A DNA stretch of 64,000 nt from Ceratodon purpureus (taxonomy: Eukaryota; Streptophyta; Bryopsida; Pseudoditrichales; Ditrichaceae). Below the pieces are notes generated by a model. That model was not told the DNA's origin, searched no databases, and was given only the letters and a program-made list of their open reading frames with translations. The position numbers and the translations under genes were made by a program. This document shows, piece by piece, positions 8,455 to 17,698 of this stretch. The stretch covers positions 53,393,972-53,457,971 of the forward strand of contig CM026426.1 in assembly GCA_014871385.1 (NCBI GenBank). Reading direction: 5' to 3'. Numbering within the stretch: position 1 is the first letter of the stretch; the number at the start of each line of letters is the position of its first letter.

Positions 8455-11376
8455 CTAAAATACCATCTTCTCCTCCCGCGTAAATCCCTCCGGGTACCTC
8501 CGTTGTGTTAAATACTGGATAATCTCTGAATAATCGGAGTTCTCCGTTCCGGAAATGTGAAATACCTCCGCCTCTTCCGGAAACTCATCCGGGAACGTGG
8601 CGGTGATGTCCGAGACTGCTTCCGGGCCTCGCATCCTTGACAGGTAGTCAGCGTTGGCATTGGCCTTACCCGGTTTCACTACTACCTCGTAGTTGAATTC
8701 CTGGAGCAGCAAGATCCATCGTGCAATACGCCCTGAGAGATCCGGTTTGTTCACCAAATACTTCAGGGAGTCATGATCCGTATGGAACACGATCTTGTAT
8801 CCGAGAAGGTAGTGTCGGAACTTCTTGCAGGCGTAAACTACCGCCAAGGCTTCCCGTTCAGTGGTAGTATATTTCCGTTCCGCAAGGCTCATCTGCCTGC
8901 TAGCATAATAGATCGGGTGCTCCTTCCGATCCTCCCCTTGCTGCCACAGAATCGCCCCTAGGCACCACCCGGAAGCGTCGATTGTCACATGGAATTCCTT
9001 CGACCAATCCGGTGCTGATAGGATCGGAGCGGTGGTCAGGGCCTTCTTCAGTTCCTCGAACGCTTGCTGTCTCCGTTCCGTCCACAAAAACTCTTCTTCC
9101 TTCTTCAACAGTTCCGTTAATGGGGCTGCCAATTTGGCATACGCAATAATAAACCTCCGGTAGTATCCGACGCATCCTAGGAATCCTCGGACCTCTCGGA
9201 CGTTGGTGGGAGACACTAGAATAAGGATAGCTCGTACCTTATCCGAATCGACTTCCAACCCGTTCCGACTTACGATGTGCCCGAGAAGAATTCCGGAAAT
9301 CATCCCCATAAAACATTTTCCGGGGTGTAATTTCAGTCCGGTTTCCCTGCACCTCTGGAAGGTCCTTCGGAGGTACTCGAGATGTTCCTTCCACTTACTG
9401 AACACCGCGAAGTCATCGATGAAGACTTCTAGAAAATGCCTCAAGAAATCTCGGAAAATATCCACCATCAGCCTTTGGAATGTTCCGGGAGCGTTACACA
9501 GTCCGAAGGGCATTCTGTTGAAGGCGAACGTCCCCCATTCCGTGGTGAAGGTCGTCTTCAGCTGATCTTCTTCCCGGATCGACACCTGGTTGTAACCGGA
9601 AAATCCATCAAGAAAGCTGTAGCACTCCTGCCCTGCCACGTGGTCGAGGATAATGTCCGTAAAAGGTAACGGAAAGTAATCCTTCTTTGTGGCCGCATTC
9701 AGTTTCCGGAAATCTTGACAAACTCGGATCTTGACTTTCCCATCCGAGCCAACCTTCTTCGGAACGACGACTATGGGCGATACCCACTCGGAATTATTTA
9801 CTGGATAAATGAATCCGGCTTTCAGGAGGCTATCGATCTCTTCCTTCACCATCAGAGAATACTTCGGATTGAGCCTGTACTGGCGTTGTCTGACCGGAAC
9901 TGATCCGTCAACCAAGTCTATATGATGTTGGCCGAGTTCCGGAGGTATTCCCTTGAGGTCGGATGGTGACCAAGCGAATACGTCTAAATATTCCTTTAGT
10001 AAATCCACATACTCCTTTCTCTGTTCCTTGCTCATGCTTCGCCCTAGCAGAAATGTCTTTCCGGGGGCTACTTCCACCTTCTCATAGTCGGACGGTTTCA
10101 CAACGTTCTTGACTCGCTCCGATTCCTGTTCCTCTCCCTGATCCGTCCATGCGCTCCACACCCGGACAGGGGTGTCCGGATCGAGACCCATGGCGGGCAG
10201 GTTTCCCTCCTCGACCTGTTGTCGGAACCATTCGGCTGAGAGTGGAACACTTCCTTCTCCGAGAGAGCGATCCTCCGGTACCGGGAATTTCACGTGCTCC
10301 GATGATGGTTGGGGTTGCTCACTGATCGGATTATGAAATCGGAAGTCATCCTCGGTAACTTCCGAGAACTGGTTCACGAAATAACTAAATACTTCGTCAT
10401 CCTCCTCTTCCGGGTCGGACCAATCAGAAGTATACCCATCCGAGCCACTGGTTTCCCCTAGATATCCATCCATCTTCCACGGAATCCGCTGATTGGTTTT
10501 TCCGAGTACGAACTCCTTGGCTCCCCAATCAACGAGGACTCGTGCCATGTATAGCCAGGGTCTTCCCAACAACATCGGAAAGGGACGGCCCGTACTAACT
10601 CGGATTATCACGTAATTCAAGAGGTATGTTACCTCTCCGATCGTGGTCGGAACCTGGGACAACCTTCCCACGGGTTTAACTCTAGATTGATCCGCCATTC
10701 GTAACACCTGATCGGTGGATTCGAACGAGGTGTATCCGAGTTCAAAGGCCGTATCTTCCAGCATCAGGTTCACACCGGATCCTCCATCTACCGGAACTTT
10801 CGGTATAGCACATCCTTCTATTAGCACCGTCAGTTCCGGGGCTCCGTGATCCTCAACCTGTAAGAAGTTAGTAGCTACAGACGGAAGCTTCACCCCTCGG
10901 CGCCTCCGCTTCGTCCATGCCTCTCGGATTACCTTCTGGTAATTCACATTGTCATGGAGCAACTGTCCAATCGTGACATTTGCCTTGAGGGATTTGATGT
11001 CCCCCAGAATGTCATACTCGTCCACTCTGGGATCGGAAGGAATAACCACCGGAACGTCATCAAACCGGACCGAAGGCTTGGTGATCTTCCGGGAAAGGGG
11101 ATCCGTGAGTTCTTTCCGAACTTCCTCACTGATATCTTCCGGGAGGTTCCCTCCTTCCACCCCATTTTCCGCTCCTGGACGGTCATTTTCTTCTGGTAAA
11201 GCTCTGGTTACCGTAGAGGGTTCGGATCCTGAATCCGAATCCACTCTCCTGGATCTTACCCTCCTCCTGGTCTTCCGGGATTTCGGAAGCTCCGGTTCCT
11301 GGGCACGCTCTCTAGCGGAACTACGGGTTGATACTCTGTGTACTGGTACTTCCGCGCCCTCCTGTAGTTCCGTCAC
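8455..11376 (-). CDS. Protease, reverse transcriptase and RNase H of the inner element (fossil part)
   Basis: 973 codons. An aspartic protease is centred on 'VDGGSGVNLM' near residue 200, followed by 'LLGRPWLYMARVLVDW'. RT runs from about 'SEWVSPIVVVPKK' to the polymerase box 'EVFIDDFAVF', with 'MPFGLCNAPGTFQRLM' between. Next come the RNase H segments 'FHVTIDASGWCLGAILWQQ' and '[21 protein letters not shown]', and 'YKIVFHTDHDSLKYL'. This order is standard for gypsy pol. The ~120 residues before the protease are charged and probably disordered. Gag ends a few bases upstream in the same frame, the sort of arrangement some related elements bridge by read-through. Confidence 0.95.
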   Translation of the reverse strand: MTELQEGAEVPVHRVSTRSSARERAQEPELPKSRKTRRRVRSRRVDSDSGSEPSTVTRALPEENDRPGAENGVEGGNLPEDISEEVRKELTDPLSRKITKPSVRFDDVPVVIPSDPRVDEYDILGDIKSLKANVTIGQLLHDNVNYQKVIREAWTKRRRRGVKLPSVATNFLQVEDHGAPELTVLIEGCAIPKVPVDGGSGVNLMLEDTAFELGYTSFESTDQVLRMADQSRVKPVGRLSQVPTTIGEVTYLLNYVIIRVSTGRPFPMLLGRPWLYMARVLVDWGAKEFVLGKTNQRIPWKMDGYLGETSGSDGYTSDWSDPEEEDDEVFSYFVNQFSEVTEDDFRFHNPISEQPQPSSEHVKFPVPEDRSLGEGSVPLSAEWFRQQVEEGNLPAMGLDPDTPVRVWSAWTDQGEEQESERVKNVVKPSDYEKVEVAPGKTFLLGRSMSKEQRKEYVDLLKEYLDVFAWSPSDLKGIPPELGQHHIDLVDGSVPVRQRQYRLNPKYSLMVKEEIDSLLKAGFIYPVNNSEWVSPIVVVPKKVGSDGKVKIRVCQDFRKLNAATKKDYFPLPFTDIILDHVAGQECYSFLDGFSGYNQVSIREEDQLKTTFTTEWGTFAFNRMPFGLCNAPGTFQRLMVDIFRDFLRHFLEVFIDDFAVFSKWKEHLEYLRRTFQRCRETGLKLHPGKCFMGMISGILLGHIVSRNGLEVDSDKVRAILILVSPTNVREVRGFLGCVGYYRRFIIAYAKLAAPLTELLKKEEEFLWTERRQQAFEELKKALTTAPILSAPDWSKEFHVTIDASGWCLGAILWQQGEDRKEHPIYYASRQMSLAERKYTTTEREALAVVYACKKFRHYLLGYKIVFHTDHDSLKYLVNKPDLSGRIARWILLLQEFNYEVVVKPGKANANADYLSRMRGPEAVSDITATFPDEFPEEAEVFHISGTENSDYSEIIQYLTQRRYPEGFTREEKMVF

Positions 11377-11382
11377 GAACCG

Positions 11383-13212
11383 TCATTTGTCCGGATTCTC
11401 TATCCCACCCGAGTGACCGTAGTTTAGCCCAGTCATCTCTCTCGGAGGAACCTCTACCTGTTTGAAAGTCGGGCGGGGTTGTGCCGGTTTGGCACACTGA
11501 GGAGCTGTATGACCGTACTCTCCGCAATTTTGGCACGGAAGGATCCGCGGTGCTCCCTGCCCTTGTCGCTCAAACGGACAGTTAGGTGCGTAATGATCCG
11601 GGCTCCCACAGTTAAAGCAGTACCCGTGGGTCGGCTTCTGGTACATCGGCCTACCCGGAACGTTCTGTGGGATCCGGTATCCGGCGGGAGGACGGGCTAT
11701 CTGGATCGGAGCCTTCCCTCGTCCGTAAGTGGTCTGAACCTGATATACAGGTTGGTACTCCTCCATCTGAAACTCTTCCTCTTCCGGATAGGCAAAGTAC
11801 ACTTCTCCTTCCGGATGGACGTAGTGGATACGTTTCTGGCGGGGTTCAGTACACTCCGGAGGATAATGTCCTTGCTTTCCGCAGTTAGCACACCACACAT
11901 TAGCTCTGCTGGTGGGAATCATCTTACGAGGTTTCCGATTCTCGGAAAGGTGGACGTTGAGTTCGGCAATCGATTCTCGGATCTCCTTCATCTCCTTCAT
12001 GACCTTCCGAGAATCGTCATCCTCCACCTTCACCTTGATCAACTCTCGGTTCCGTCTAGGCCGGGTGTCTCTACTGGAGCCGCCTCGGCGTTTCGAGGCT
12101 CCCCTGGAGTCCTCTTCCGACTGATCGGAACTGGATGAAGTGGAATCGCTCTTACTGGTAGAGTCGGAATCTTCCGAAGAGGACTCGTGCCTCCGCCGGC
12201 GCTCTCTCTCCTTCCGGATCTTCTTACCCCGCTTCTCGGTATGCTTCAGAGACTTCCGTAGAGATTGGGCCGAGTTCTCATAGTTCTGAGCCGCTTCCAC
12301 GGCTTCCTGAAGTGTGGCGGGACGGGTTTGTCGGATCTGAAACCCCATCTCCTCTGGGAATCCGGCGACAAACCATTCCACTTGTACACTCGGAGCTATG
12401 GCCGTAGTGAGTTTCTGTATGAGCGCCTTTACTCTCTGACTGTACTTTCGTACTGACTCGGAAGATCTCATCGTCATACGACTCAGCTTTCCGAGCGCGC
12501 GAGCCTCTCCTCCGGCCTCACGGAACGTGCGTCGGAACAAGGTCACGAAACTGGTCCAGTCGTTACGTGTGCGTTCCGGAACGTCTTGGTACCACTGTAG
12601 AGCTTCTCCCTTCAGAAGACCTTGGAATATCCTTCTCTTCGCGTCCGGATCTTCCTGATTGGCCAGAGCAATGGATTCGAACTCACAGAGCCATTCGTCC
12701 ACGTCTTGACTTCCGTCTCCTTTGAATCGGTTGTACTTCAGTCGGGTAGAGGGTGCCATCGGATTGTCTTCCTCGTCTTCTTCCTCTTCCTCGGTCTCCT
12801 CTTCTACTCCTGCGTCGGCTCCGACTTCGTCAGCTACGACCTCTTCTTCTTCCGGATCTGGAGCTGTACCTGCTCCGGCTGTGGAGGTTCCGGCCAACGA
12901 CACCACGATTACGTCTCCTTCTCGTTCTACAGCAGTCTGGATCCGGGGAAGTAGATTCGTTCCCGGTAGATCGTGTACCAAAACTCTTCCCCTCTTCTGT
13001 AGCAACCGAGTGGATCTTCTTCCCCCTAACTCTTCCGGTTGCGCCCCAACCATGGAAGAGATTGGGAATTCTTCTTCTGATCCCTCGGAAGGCGAGATCT
13101 GCACGTAAGACTTCCGCCTACCGCATATCCACCTAAATGAAGCCTTCACGGTCTGACTCCACTTTTCTTCAAATCTGCGCTCACTTATCTTCCGAGTATC
13201 CACCTGGTTCAC
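11383..13212 (-). CDS. Gag of the inner element (fossil part)
   Basis: 609 codons, starting 12 bases from the primer site. A Gag core lies near residues 170-330 ('STRLKYNRFKGDGSQDVDEWLCEFE', in which the family's 'F.G...D...W' pattern is visible). A highly charged Ser/Arg/Glu stretch follows, then three CCHC zinc knuckles of the form CX2CX4HX4C: CANCGKQGHYPPEC, CFNCGSPDHYAPNC and CQNCGEYGHTAPQC. Gag forms the virus-like particle and the knuckles bind element RNA. The N-terminus has acidic Glu/Asp runs. Three knuckles is more than the one or two usual in plant gypsy Gag. Confidence 0.92.
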   Translation of the reverse strand: MNQVDTRKISERRFEEKWSQTVKASFRWICGRRKSYVQISPSEGSEEEFPISSMVGAQPEELGGRRSTRLLQKRGRVLVHDLPGTNLLPRIQTAVEREGDVIVVSLAGTSTAGAGTAPDPEEEEVVADEVGADAGVEEETEEEEEDEEDNPMAPSTRLKYNRFKGDGSQDVDEWLCEFESIALANQEDPDAKRRIFQGLLKGEALQWYQDVPERTRNDWTSFVTLFRRTFREAGGEARALGKLSRMTMRSSESVRKYSQRVKALIQKLTTAIAPSVQVEWFVAGFPEEMGFQIRQTRPATLQEAVEAAQNYENSAQSLRKSLKHTEKRGKKIRKERERRRRHESSSEDSDSTSKSDSTSSSSDQSEEDSRGASKRRGGSSRDTRPRRNRELIKVKVEDDDSRKVMKEMKEIRESIAELNVHLSENRKPRKMIPTSRANVWCANCGKQGHYPPECTEPRQKRIHYVHPEGEVYFAYPEEEEFQMEEYQPVYQVQTTYGRGKAPIQIARPPAGYRIPQNVPGRPMYQKPTHGYCFNCGSPDHYAPNCPFERQGQGAPRILPCQNCGEYGHTAPQCAKPAQPRPTFKQVEVPPREMTGLNYGHSGGIENPDK

Positions 13213-13223
13213 AGCTTATCGAA

Positions 13224-13241
13224 TCCCCGGCAGCGGCGCCA
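13224..13241 (-). other. Primer-binding site, tRNA-Asp type
   Basis: The minus strand reads TGGCGCCGCTGCCGGGGA, 10 nt after the end of the 5' LTR. Plant tRNA-Asp ends CCCCGGCAACGGCGCCA, so this is complementary with one mismatch. The same primer type is known for Athila-like elements. Confidence 0.85.
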
Positions 13242-14184
13242 GATTTTTACGTGTCGGAACACGGAAACGCAACTAACATCCGGACAGTGCTCTAATTGAG
13301 CGTAAACTTCCGTACTGTCACTAGGTTCCGAGTATCGTCCAGGGATTCAATAGTGTTTCACCAAGTAGTTACTTCTAATCGTTCCGAGCCTTACCACTGC
13401 TCGGATAGTGTCTTCGGAACGTAACTCCCGAACTATCTCCTTCTCTATTCTTCTCTCATTAGGTGTTTCGTCCACAAACCCCAACGTCTCGGATCAGTTA
13501 CCGTCTCACAACTGTCCTAGAGTACTCTGGCCAGCAGGTCACACAAACGATCCTCTCCGATTCGTGGGACTACAACGACAAACCAATCCGGATCTGGGAG
13601 AACCAGGATCCGATTATCCCTAGGCGACCCGTACCACGTTCCGACTCCCCCTCTCACTATGCACGGAACCTCTTCAGAAGTTCAGGGAGCCCGACCAAGT
13701 AGTTCTTGATCCGCTTCGACCCTAGCGACGGCTATTCCGTATGAGGTTGATTTGGGGACGGAACAGTGAGGCTTCACTCCTACGACAATCCGCTAAATCT
13801 TTCCGCTCAATCCCATTTCCTTTCCGATTCGGGTCTCGTCGCAACTCCCATCACCTTCCTATCCGAGCTACAGCGGAACTCTCATATCCTTCCCGGATCA
13901 TTCACACTTAGCGGGAAATCACGCACAGTACTTACGAAACACAAATACTTTACTGATAAGGAATATAGGGAGAAAACATGCAAAACAAAGACCCGGACCG
14001 CATCGCCTGCCCGGTTTAAGTAAGCAGGGGCTTCACAAAAGCGGCGGCGCCGGCAGTTCAATCAAAACCCTAATCCCTAACTACCTACCTAGAATTCTAC
14101 TTTACGACTAGGACGGATCTCCCGATCCGGAATCTACTCCTATAAATCCGGAAAGTTACGACAAGTGGCAGTGAGAGGAATCTA

Positions 14185-16380
14185 TCACTTCTTTGTCTTC
14201 TTGTGGCTCTCCTGCTCGCGATCCTTCGACCTGGTCACCCGCGGCTCTGATCCGCCCGCCCCTGCTGCTCGTGCCGCCTTGCGCCTAGCACTCCGTTCCG
14301 CCTTTGACTCCCTCTCCTGAGCCTCCAAAGACAACCGGGTAACGATCCGGGGCTTGGGAGAATTGGGCGATTTCGGAATCATATGTGCGGGAGGAGTTCC
14401 GGACGTCGGAGTCTGAGTTTCAGTTCCGGTGGTCCTGACCGGAGAGCTCCCATGCGTCTCTGAGTCGGACTCGGAAATCGTAATCGGCTCCTTCCTTTTC
14501 CGCAACCTCCGGAACTCACCGACAGTGTTCTGAGGGGAACCTGCTGCTGGCGTTCCGGTGGGAGTAGGCGTCACCGTTCCGGTCTTGGCTGTGGGTGAAG
14601 GGGTCAATCCCCCCTCCTGAGTTACTCGGGTCCGTCCGGGTGGTGAAATAGGTCGTCCCCATTCCGGTCCCGCTACCTCCCCTCGGTAATTCGCAATGAT
14701 CACTTCATCTCCGAGTCGTGGAAGAACATCCGGCGGCACGGTCCGAGTCACCTGTTCCGAAACCGTCCTCTCCTCGATCCGCCTCTCGGTGACTGTCGTT
14801 CCGGTCACCTGCACCTGTCCGGTGGGGATCGCGCAGCTCTGCTGGACTGTACTGGTTCCGGGTGACACCGCCTGTGCTTGGACTTCTCGGATCGCCTCCG
14901 CAATCGTCCGATTTGTCATGGCGGCTTCTTCGGCCGTCATCTGTTCTGCTGCTTGGAGGTTACTCCCTATCGGGGTTCGGAACCCCACTCCGCGAGATTC
15001 TCCTACCACGGCACGGGAGGGCGATCCGGGGAGCGGAAGACCCCGGCCAGCGCCTACGAGACTGGGACTTCCGGTGCTCGGATTGAGCAGCTGCCGGACC
15101 TTCTTCAGGATCATGTTCATCGAATGCTCGCACTTGGAGAGGATCTTGATAATCTTCTGCTTGTCCTCGAAATCAGCCGGCTGCACTACGTTCTCATCGA
15201 ACAGCCGGGCCTTGTTGATTACCGCTCCGGAACTTCCCACCAACTTCCGAAGCTCCCCCAAAGTCTCCTCCTGCTCGGCGTGGAACTTACGGATCTCGTC
15301 ACTCTTCGCCGCCAGCTCCTTCGTCAACTCCTGCAACTGAAGCTCCAGCCGCTTCTTCTCACTCCGGAGAGTTGGGGCATCCTTCAACAACTCCACTTCT
15401 CGGATCACCTCTTCCGGTAAGCACCCTCCCAGCGCTGTACAGACCCTCCGGAACAGGGTTTCGATCCGATCATAAGAAGCTTGAGCCCGGTGAGTCTCCT
15501 CCCGAATTCCCCGAAACAGGTCCACCGGAAATCCCCGATCGGAACTGACCTCTCTCCGTTCCGGATCTCCCCGGGCCGTAGACGGTTCCGCGTGTCGTGA
15601 CGCGGGCTGCTCCGATCTCGATCTGGACTGAGCCCTAGCAGCGCCAGGGTTCGGAACTTCCCTCGTATCGTCCTCATCCTCCGAGTCCGTTGTATCAGAG
15701 GGCTCACCTCGCGGATCGGGTTCCATTCCGGGCGGAATCTCCGAGAAGTTGAGGCAGTTCTTCGCGTGCGTATACGTCTCGTCCTCCTTATCGGTCAGCA
15801 AGTCATTTGCATGGTAAAGGTGAAAGAGGTAAGGGGAGAGTGGGGTCGGCTTCTTTCCGATCGTCGGAACCATCTTCTGCACCACTTCCGCCATGAGTGC
15901 AGCCCAATTTACCGGACGTTCTCCTGTATACGCTCCGAGGATGGTATTCCCGACCGTAATGGTAACTTGTGCCGGTTTCTGCGGATATAGGATCGGGACG
16001 AGGAAAGCTAAGACCTGCCTCTGCCTCCTATCCTTGCAGGCGTCTATCTCGTATCCATTGTTCCTATGGATCTTCCCGTGGAACCTATCCTGCACGTACT
16101 GATCCGTCCGGGTCGCCCAAAGGAGTCCCTTCTGCTCGAAACCGTAAGCTTCCGCCCACTGTTCCGCATTCCACAGCGTGGGCTTGCCTCGGATCGTTTT
16201 ATCCCACCGGTTGTCCGGACCTTCCAGGACCTCCCTCACCATCACCTCACTCTTCAGTAACCACGGCCGTGCCAACAATCCCTCACACCTCATCCGAGTG
16301 AGGTCGGTGATCAGTTCCTCCATATCCGATTCCTTCACTGGAGTTCCGGGGCTAAGGACGCAACACTGAACGCGTGCCAT
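14185..16380 (-). CDS. LTR-encoded ORF, 731 codons, unknown function (fossil part)
   Basis: This frame lies entirely inside the right LTR and looks whole. Residues 1-~215 appear globular and Trp/Tyr-rich ('LWNAEQWAEAYGFEQKGLLW', 'TDQYVQDRFHG', 'RPVNWAALMAEVVQKM', 'LSPYLFHLYHANDLL'). An acidic linker (~216-245) and a coiled coil around 'SEKKRLELQLQELTKELAAK' follow. Next is a long Thr/Pro/Ser-rich tail with 'ERRIEERTVSEQ'. It ends in a basic, nuclear-signal-like C-terminus (RSARRKAARAA, ESHKKTKK). No signal peptide, membrane segment, zinc finger or enzymatic motif is visible. The N-terminal motifs echo the third ORF of the outer element. Plant retroelements can carry extra ORFs (Athila after pol, Ogre before gag), but placement inside the LTR is not usual. 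The second copy, in the left LTR, is broken. Confidence 0.8.
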   Translation of the reverse strand: MARVQCCVLSPGTPVKESDMEELITDLTRMRCEGLLARPWLLKSEVMVREVLEGPDNRWDKTIRGKPTLWNAEQWAEAYGFEQKGLLWATRTDQYVQDRFHGKIHRNNGYEIDACKDRRQRQVLAFLVPILYPQKPAQVTITVGNTILGAYTGERPVNWAALMAEVVQKMVPTIGKKPTPLSPYLFHLYHANDLLTDKEDETYTHAKNCLNFSEIPPGMEPDPRGEPSDTTDSEDEDDTREVPNPGAARAQSRSRSEQPASRHAEPSTARGDPERREVSSDRGFPVDLFRGIREETHRAQASYDRIETLFRRVCTALGGCLPEEVIREVELLKDAPTLRSEKKRLELQLQELTKELAAKSDEIRKFHAEQEETLGELRKLVGSSGAVINKARLFDENVVQPADFEDKQKIIKILSKCEHSMNMILKKVRQLLNPSTGSPSLVGAGRGLPLPGSPSRAVVGESRGVGFRTPIGSNLQAAEQMTAEEAAMTNRTIAEAIREVQAQAVSPGTSTVQQSCAIPTGQVQVTGTTVTERRIEERTVSEQVTRTVPPDVLPRLGDEVIIANYRGEVAGPEWGRPISPPGRTRVTQEGGLTPSPTAKTGTVTPTPTGTPAAGSPQNTVGEFRRLRKRKEPITISESDSETHGSSPVRTTGTETQTPTSGTPPAHMIPKSPNSPKPRIVTRLSLEAQERESKAERSARRKAARAAGAGGSEPRVTRSKDREQESHKKTKK

Positions 16381-16532
16381 CTCTACTCCTCACTTCTCTC
16401 CCTCTACGATCCGACAGCAAGAAACCCGGCAATCCAACTGCCGGTGAATCGGAAAAGACAAGGACACCTCACCGCTCTTTCACTCTCTACTCCCAGTTCG
16501 CAAAAAGGAACTCCAAACCCTAACACCCTCGC

Positions 16533-16540
16533 TTATATAC
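16533..16540 (-). promoter_or_regulatory. TATA-like box in the right inner LTR
   Basis: Minus-strand GGTATATAAGCG lies about 155 nt before the start codon of the LTR frame. The same sequence occurs in the left LTR at 6821-6830. Position and sequence fit a core promoter for the element; transcription has not been shown. Confidence 0.6.
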
Positions 16541-16904
16541 CCCCGGCATAATAAACGCTGTGGCGGCCCGTAATTGCAGCCGCCAACGTACCGGGGTAAA
16601 CGCCTATCCGAGTCATGATGACTTCCGCGTCGCTTCGGATCCTTGACGCGGTTACAGTAACGGTCAGTACTCGGATCGTCCACCCGTTCCGTATCTTATC
16701 TTCCGAGTTTCCGGGATCCAGGTTCCGGGGACACTTCCTACGTTAACTGTTTTAACGTTTCTGGAGTATCCGATTTGCGTTAACTACTAATGCTGCTAGT
16801 GTCTGGCCAGTTTTTACCTAATTAACCAAAAAAATGAAGAATAAATGAAATACTTACGCCGGCTGGGGCCTTTCCGGTTTATTCTGAGTTTCTCGGATCC
16901 CACA

Positions 16905-16909
16905 ACCTC
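16905..16909. other. Target-site duplication ACCTC of the inner element, right copy
   Basis: Exact repeat of 3525-3529, immediately outside the right LTR. Confidence 0.9.
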
Positions 16910-17473
16910 CATTTGCTCCGGCCCTTCTGCTGCTCCTGTTGTTCTGATGTAGTCGTATAGGGTCCCCTTTACCCCGGGTTTGTTCGCTGGTGCACCTTCT
17001 TTCTGGCCCCCGCTGGTACTTGCGATTCCGTCCATTAGTCTTCTTCCTCCTATCTGCTGTACCGGTTCTTCGTCTCCCCAATCCCTGAAGGTTAAGACCG
17101 ACTTCTGCTGCCTATGGACTCCACTACTATCTTTTTTTCGTTCTTGGTTCTTCCAACTTTTCTGCCTTCTAACTCCTACTCTCCTCTCTGTTCTCTTCGG
17201 ATTTTTCCTCTGATTTTTTCTATGTTCTTTTTCCAAAGCCTTGATCCTCCGCCACTGCTCTAACCTCTCCTTGGCTAAACTGTTTTGAACTGAAAATTGA
17301 TCTAATTCTAATTGAAAACCCCCCCAAAAACCCTGAACCTCTAGAGTCACCTGATCGTTTTGGAGTCGCCTTGCTCTTGTCAAGTATCTCCGCCCTCCGT
17401 CCTCTTGTGACTGTTCTTCGTCCTTGTAACTTTCTCGTGGCTGTTCTGCTCTGTCCCCTTCGTTGCTCTCCAC
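16910..17473 (-). CDS. Outer element, reading frame downstream of integrase, cut by the inner element (fossil part)
   Basis: A minus-strand frame starts at 17473 (MESNEGDRAEQPRESYKDEE) and is charged and Gln/Arg/Lys-rich: 'YLTRARRLQNDQVTLEVQGF', 'EKEHRKNQRKNPKRTERRVG'. It runs up to the point where the inner element inserted. Beyond that point it reads into the inner LTR, which is not part of the original gene. It belongs to the third-ORF region of the outer element. No domain recognised. Confidence 0.55.
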
Positions 17474-17698
17474 CCTTCCTCCGGTTAGGGTTTCTTCTTC
17501 AGGCCGGCTCCGAAGTTTTGCCCACTGCCGTCGCTGGTCCTCGTCCAGTCGCCGCCAATGCTCCTCTTCGACTCGCCTTTGGTTTTCTTCTTCCGCTTGG
17601 TTGCTCCGCTCGTCTTCGCCCTGTCCACTTCGCTGCCCTGCTTTGGTTTGTTGTCCTTCACCTCTTCTCTGCTGCTCGGGCCGCCGCTGCTCCTCAAG

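Larger units (their letters stand above)
3530..16904 (-). mobile_element. Inner Ty3/gypsy element with giant (~3.65 kb) coding LTRs, nested in the outer element
   Basis: 13,375 bp, bounded by direct repeats 3530-7194 (3665 bp) and 13252-16904 (3653 bp) and flanked by ACCTC duplications. Internal order on the minus strand is tRNA-Asp-type primer site, gag (three zinc knuckles), protease/RT/RNase H, integrase, polypurine tract. The integrase C-terminus has a GPY/F-like module followed by 'ETRVNGSRVKNY', similar to the 'FKVNGQRLK' ending of Athila/Tat elements, and no chromodomain. The LTRs are several times longer than is usual and each contains a long reading frame. The LTRs are almost identical outside one stretch, so insertion is recent and later than that of the outer element. 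The right-LTR reading frame looks whole; the left copy is broken in several places; pol lies in two ORFs. Confidence 0.95.
13252..16904 (-). repeat. 5' LTR of the inner element
   Basis: 3653 bp. On the minus strand the order is: about 370 bp of upstream region, a TATA-like site (16533-16540), ~150 bp leader, the 731-codon frame 16380-14185, then ~930 bp without long ORFs up to the primer site. If transcription starts just after the TATA box, most of this LTR, including the frame, lies in the R/U5 part and the frame would be the first long one in the genomic RNA. Confidence 0.93.
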
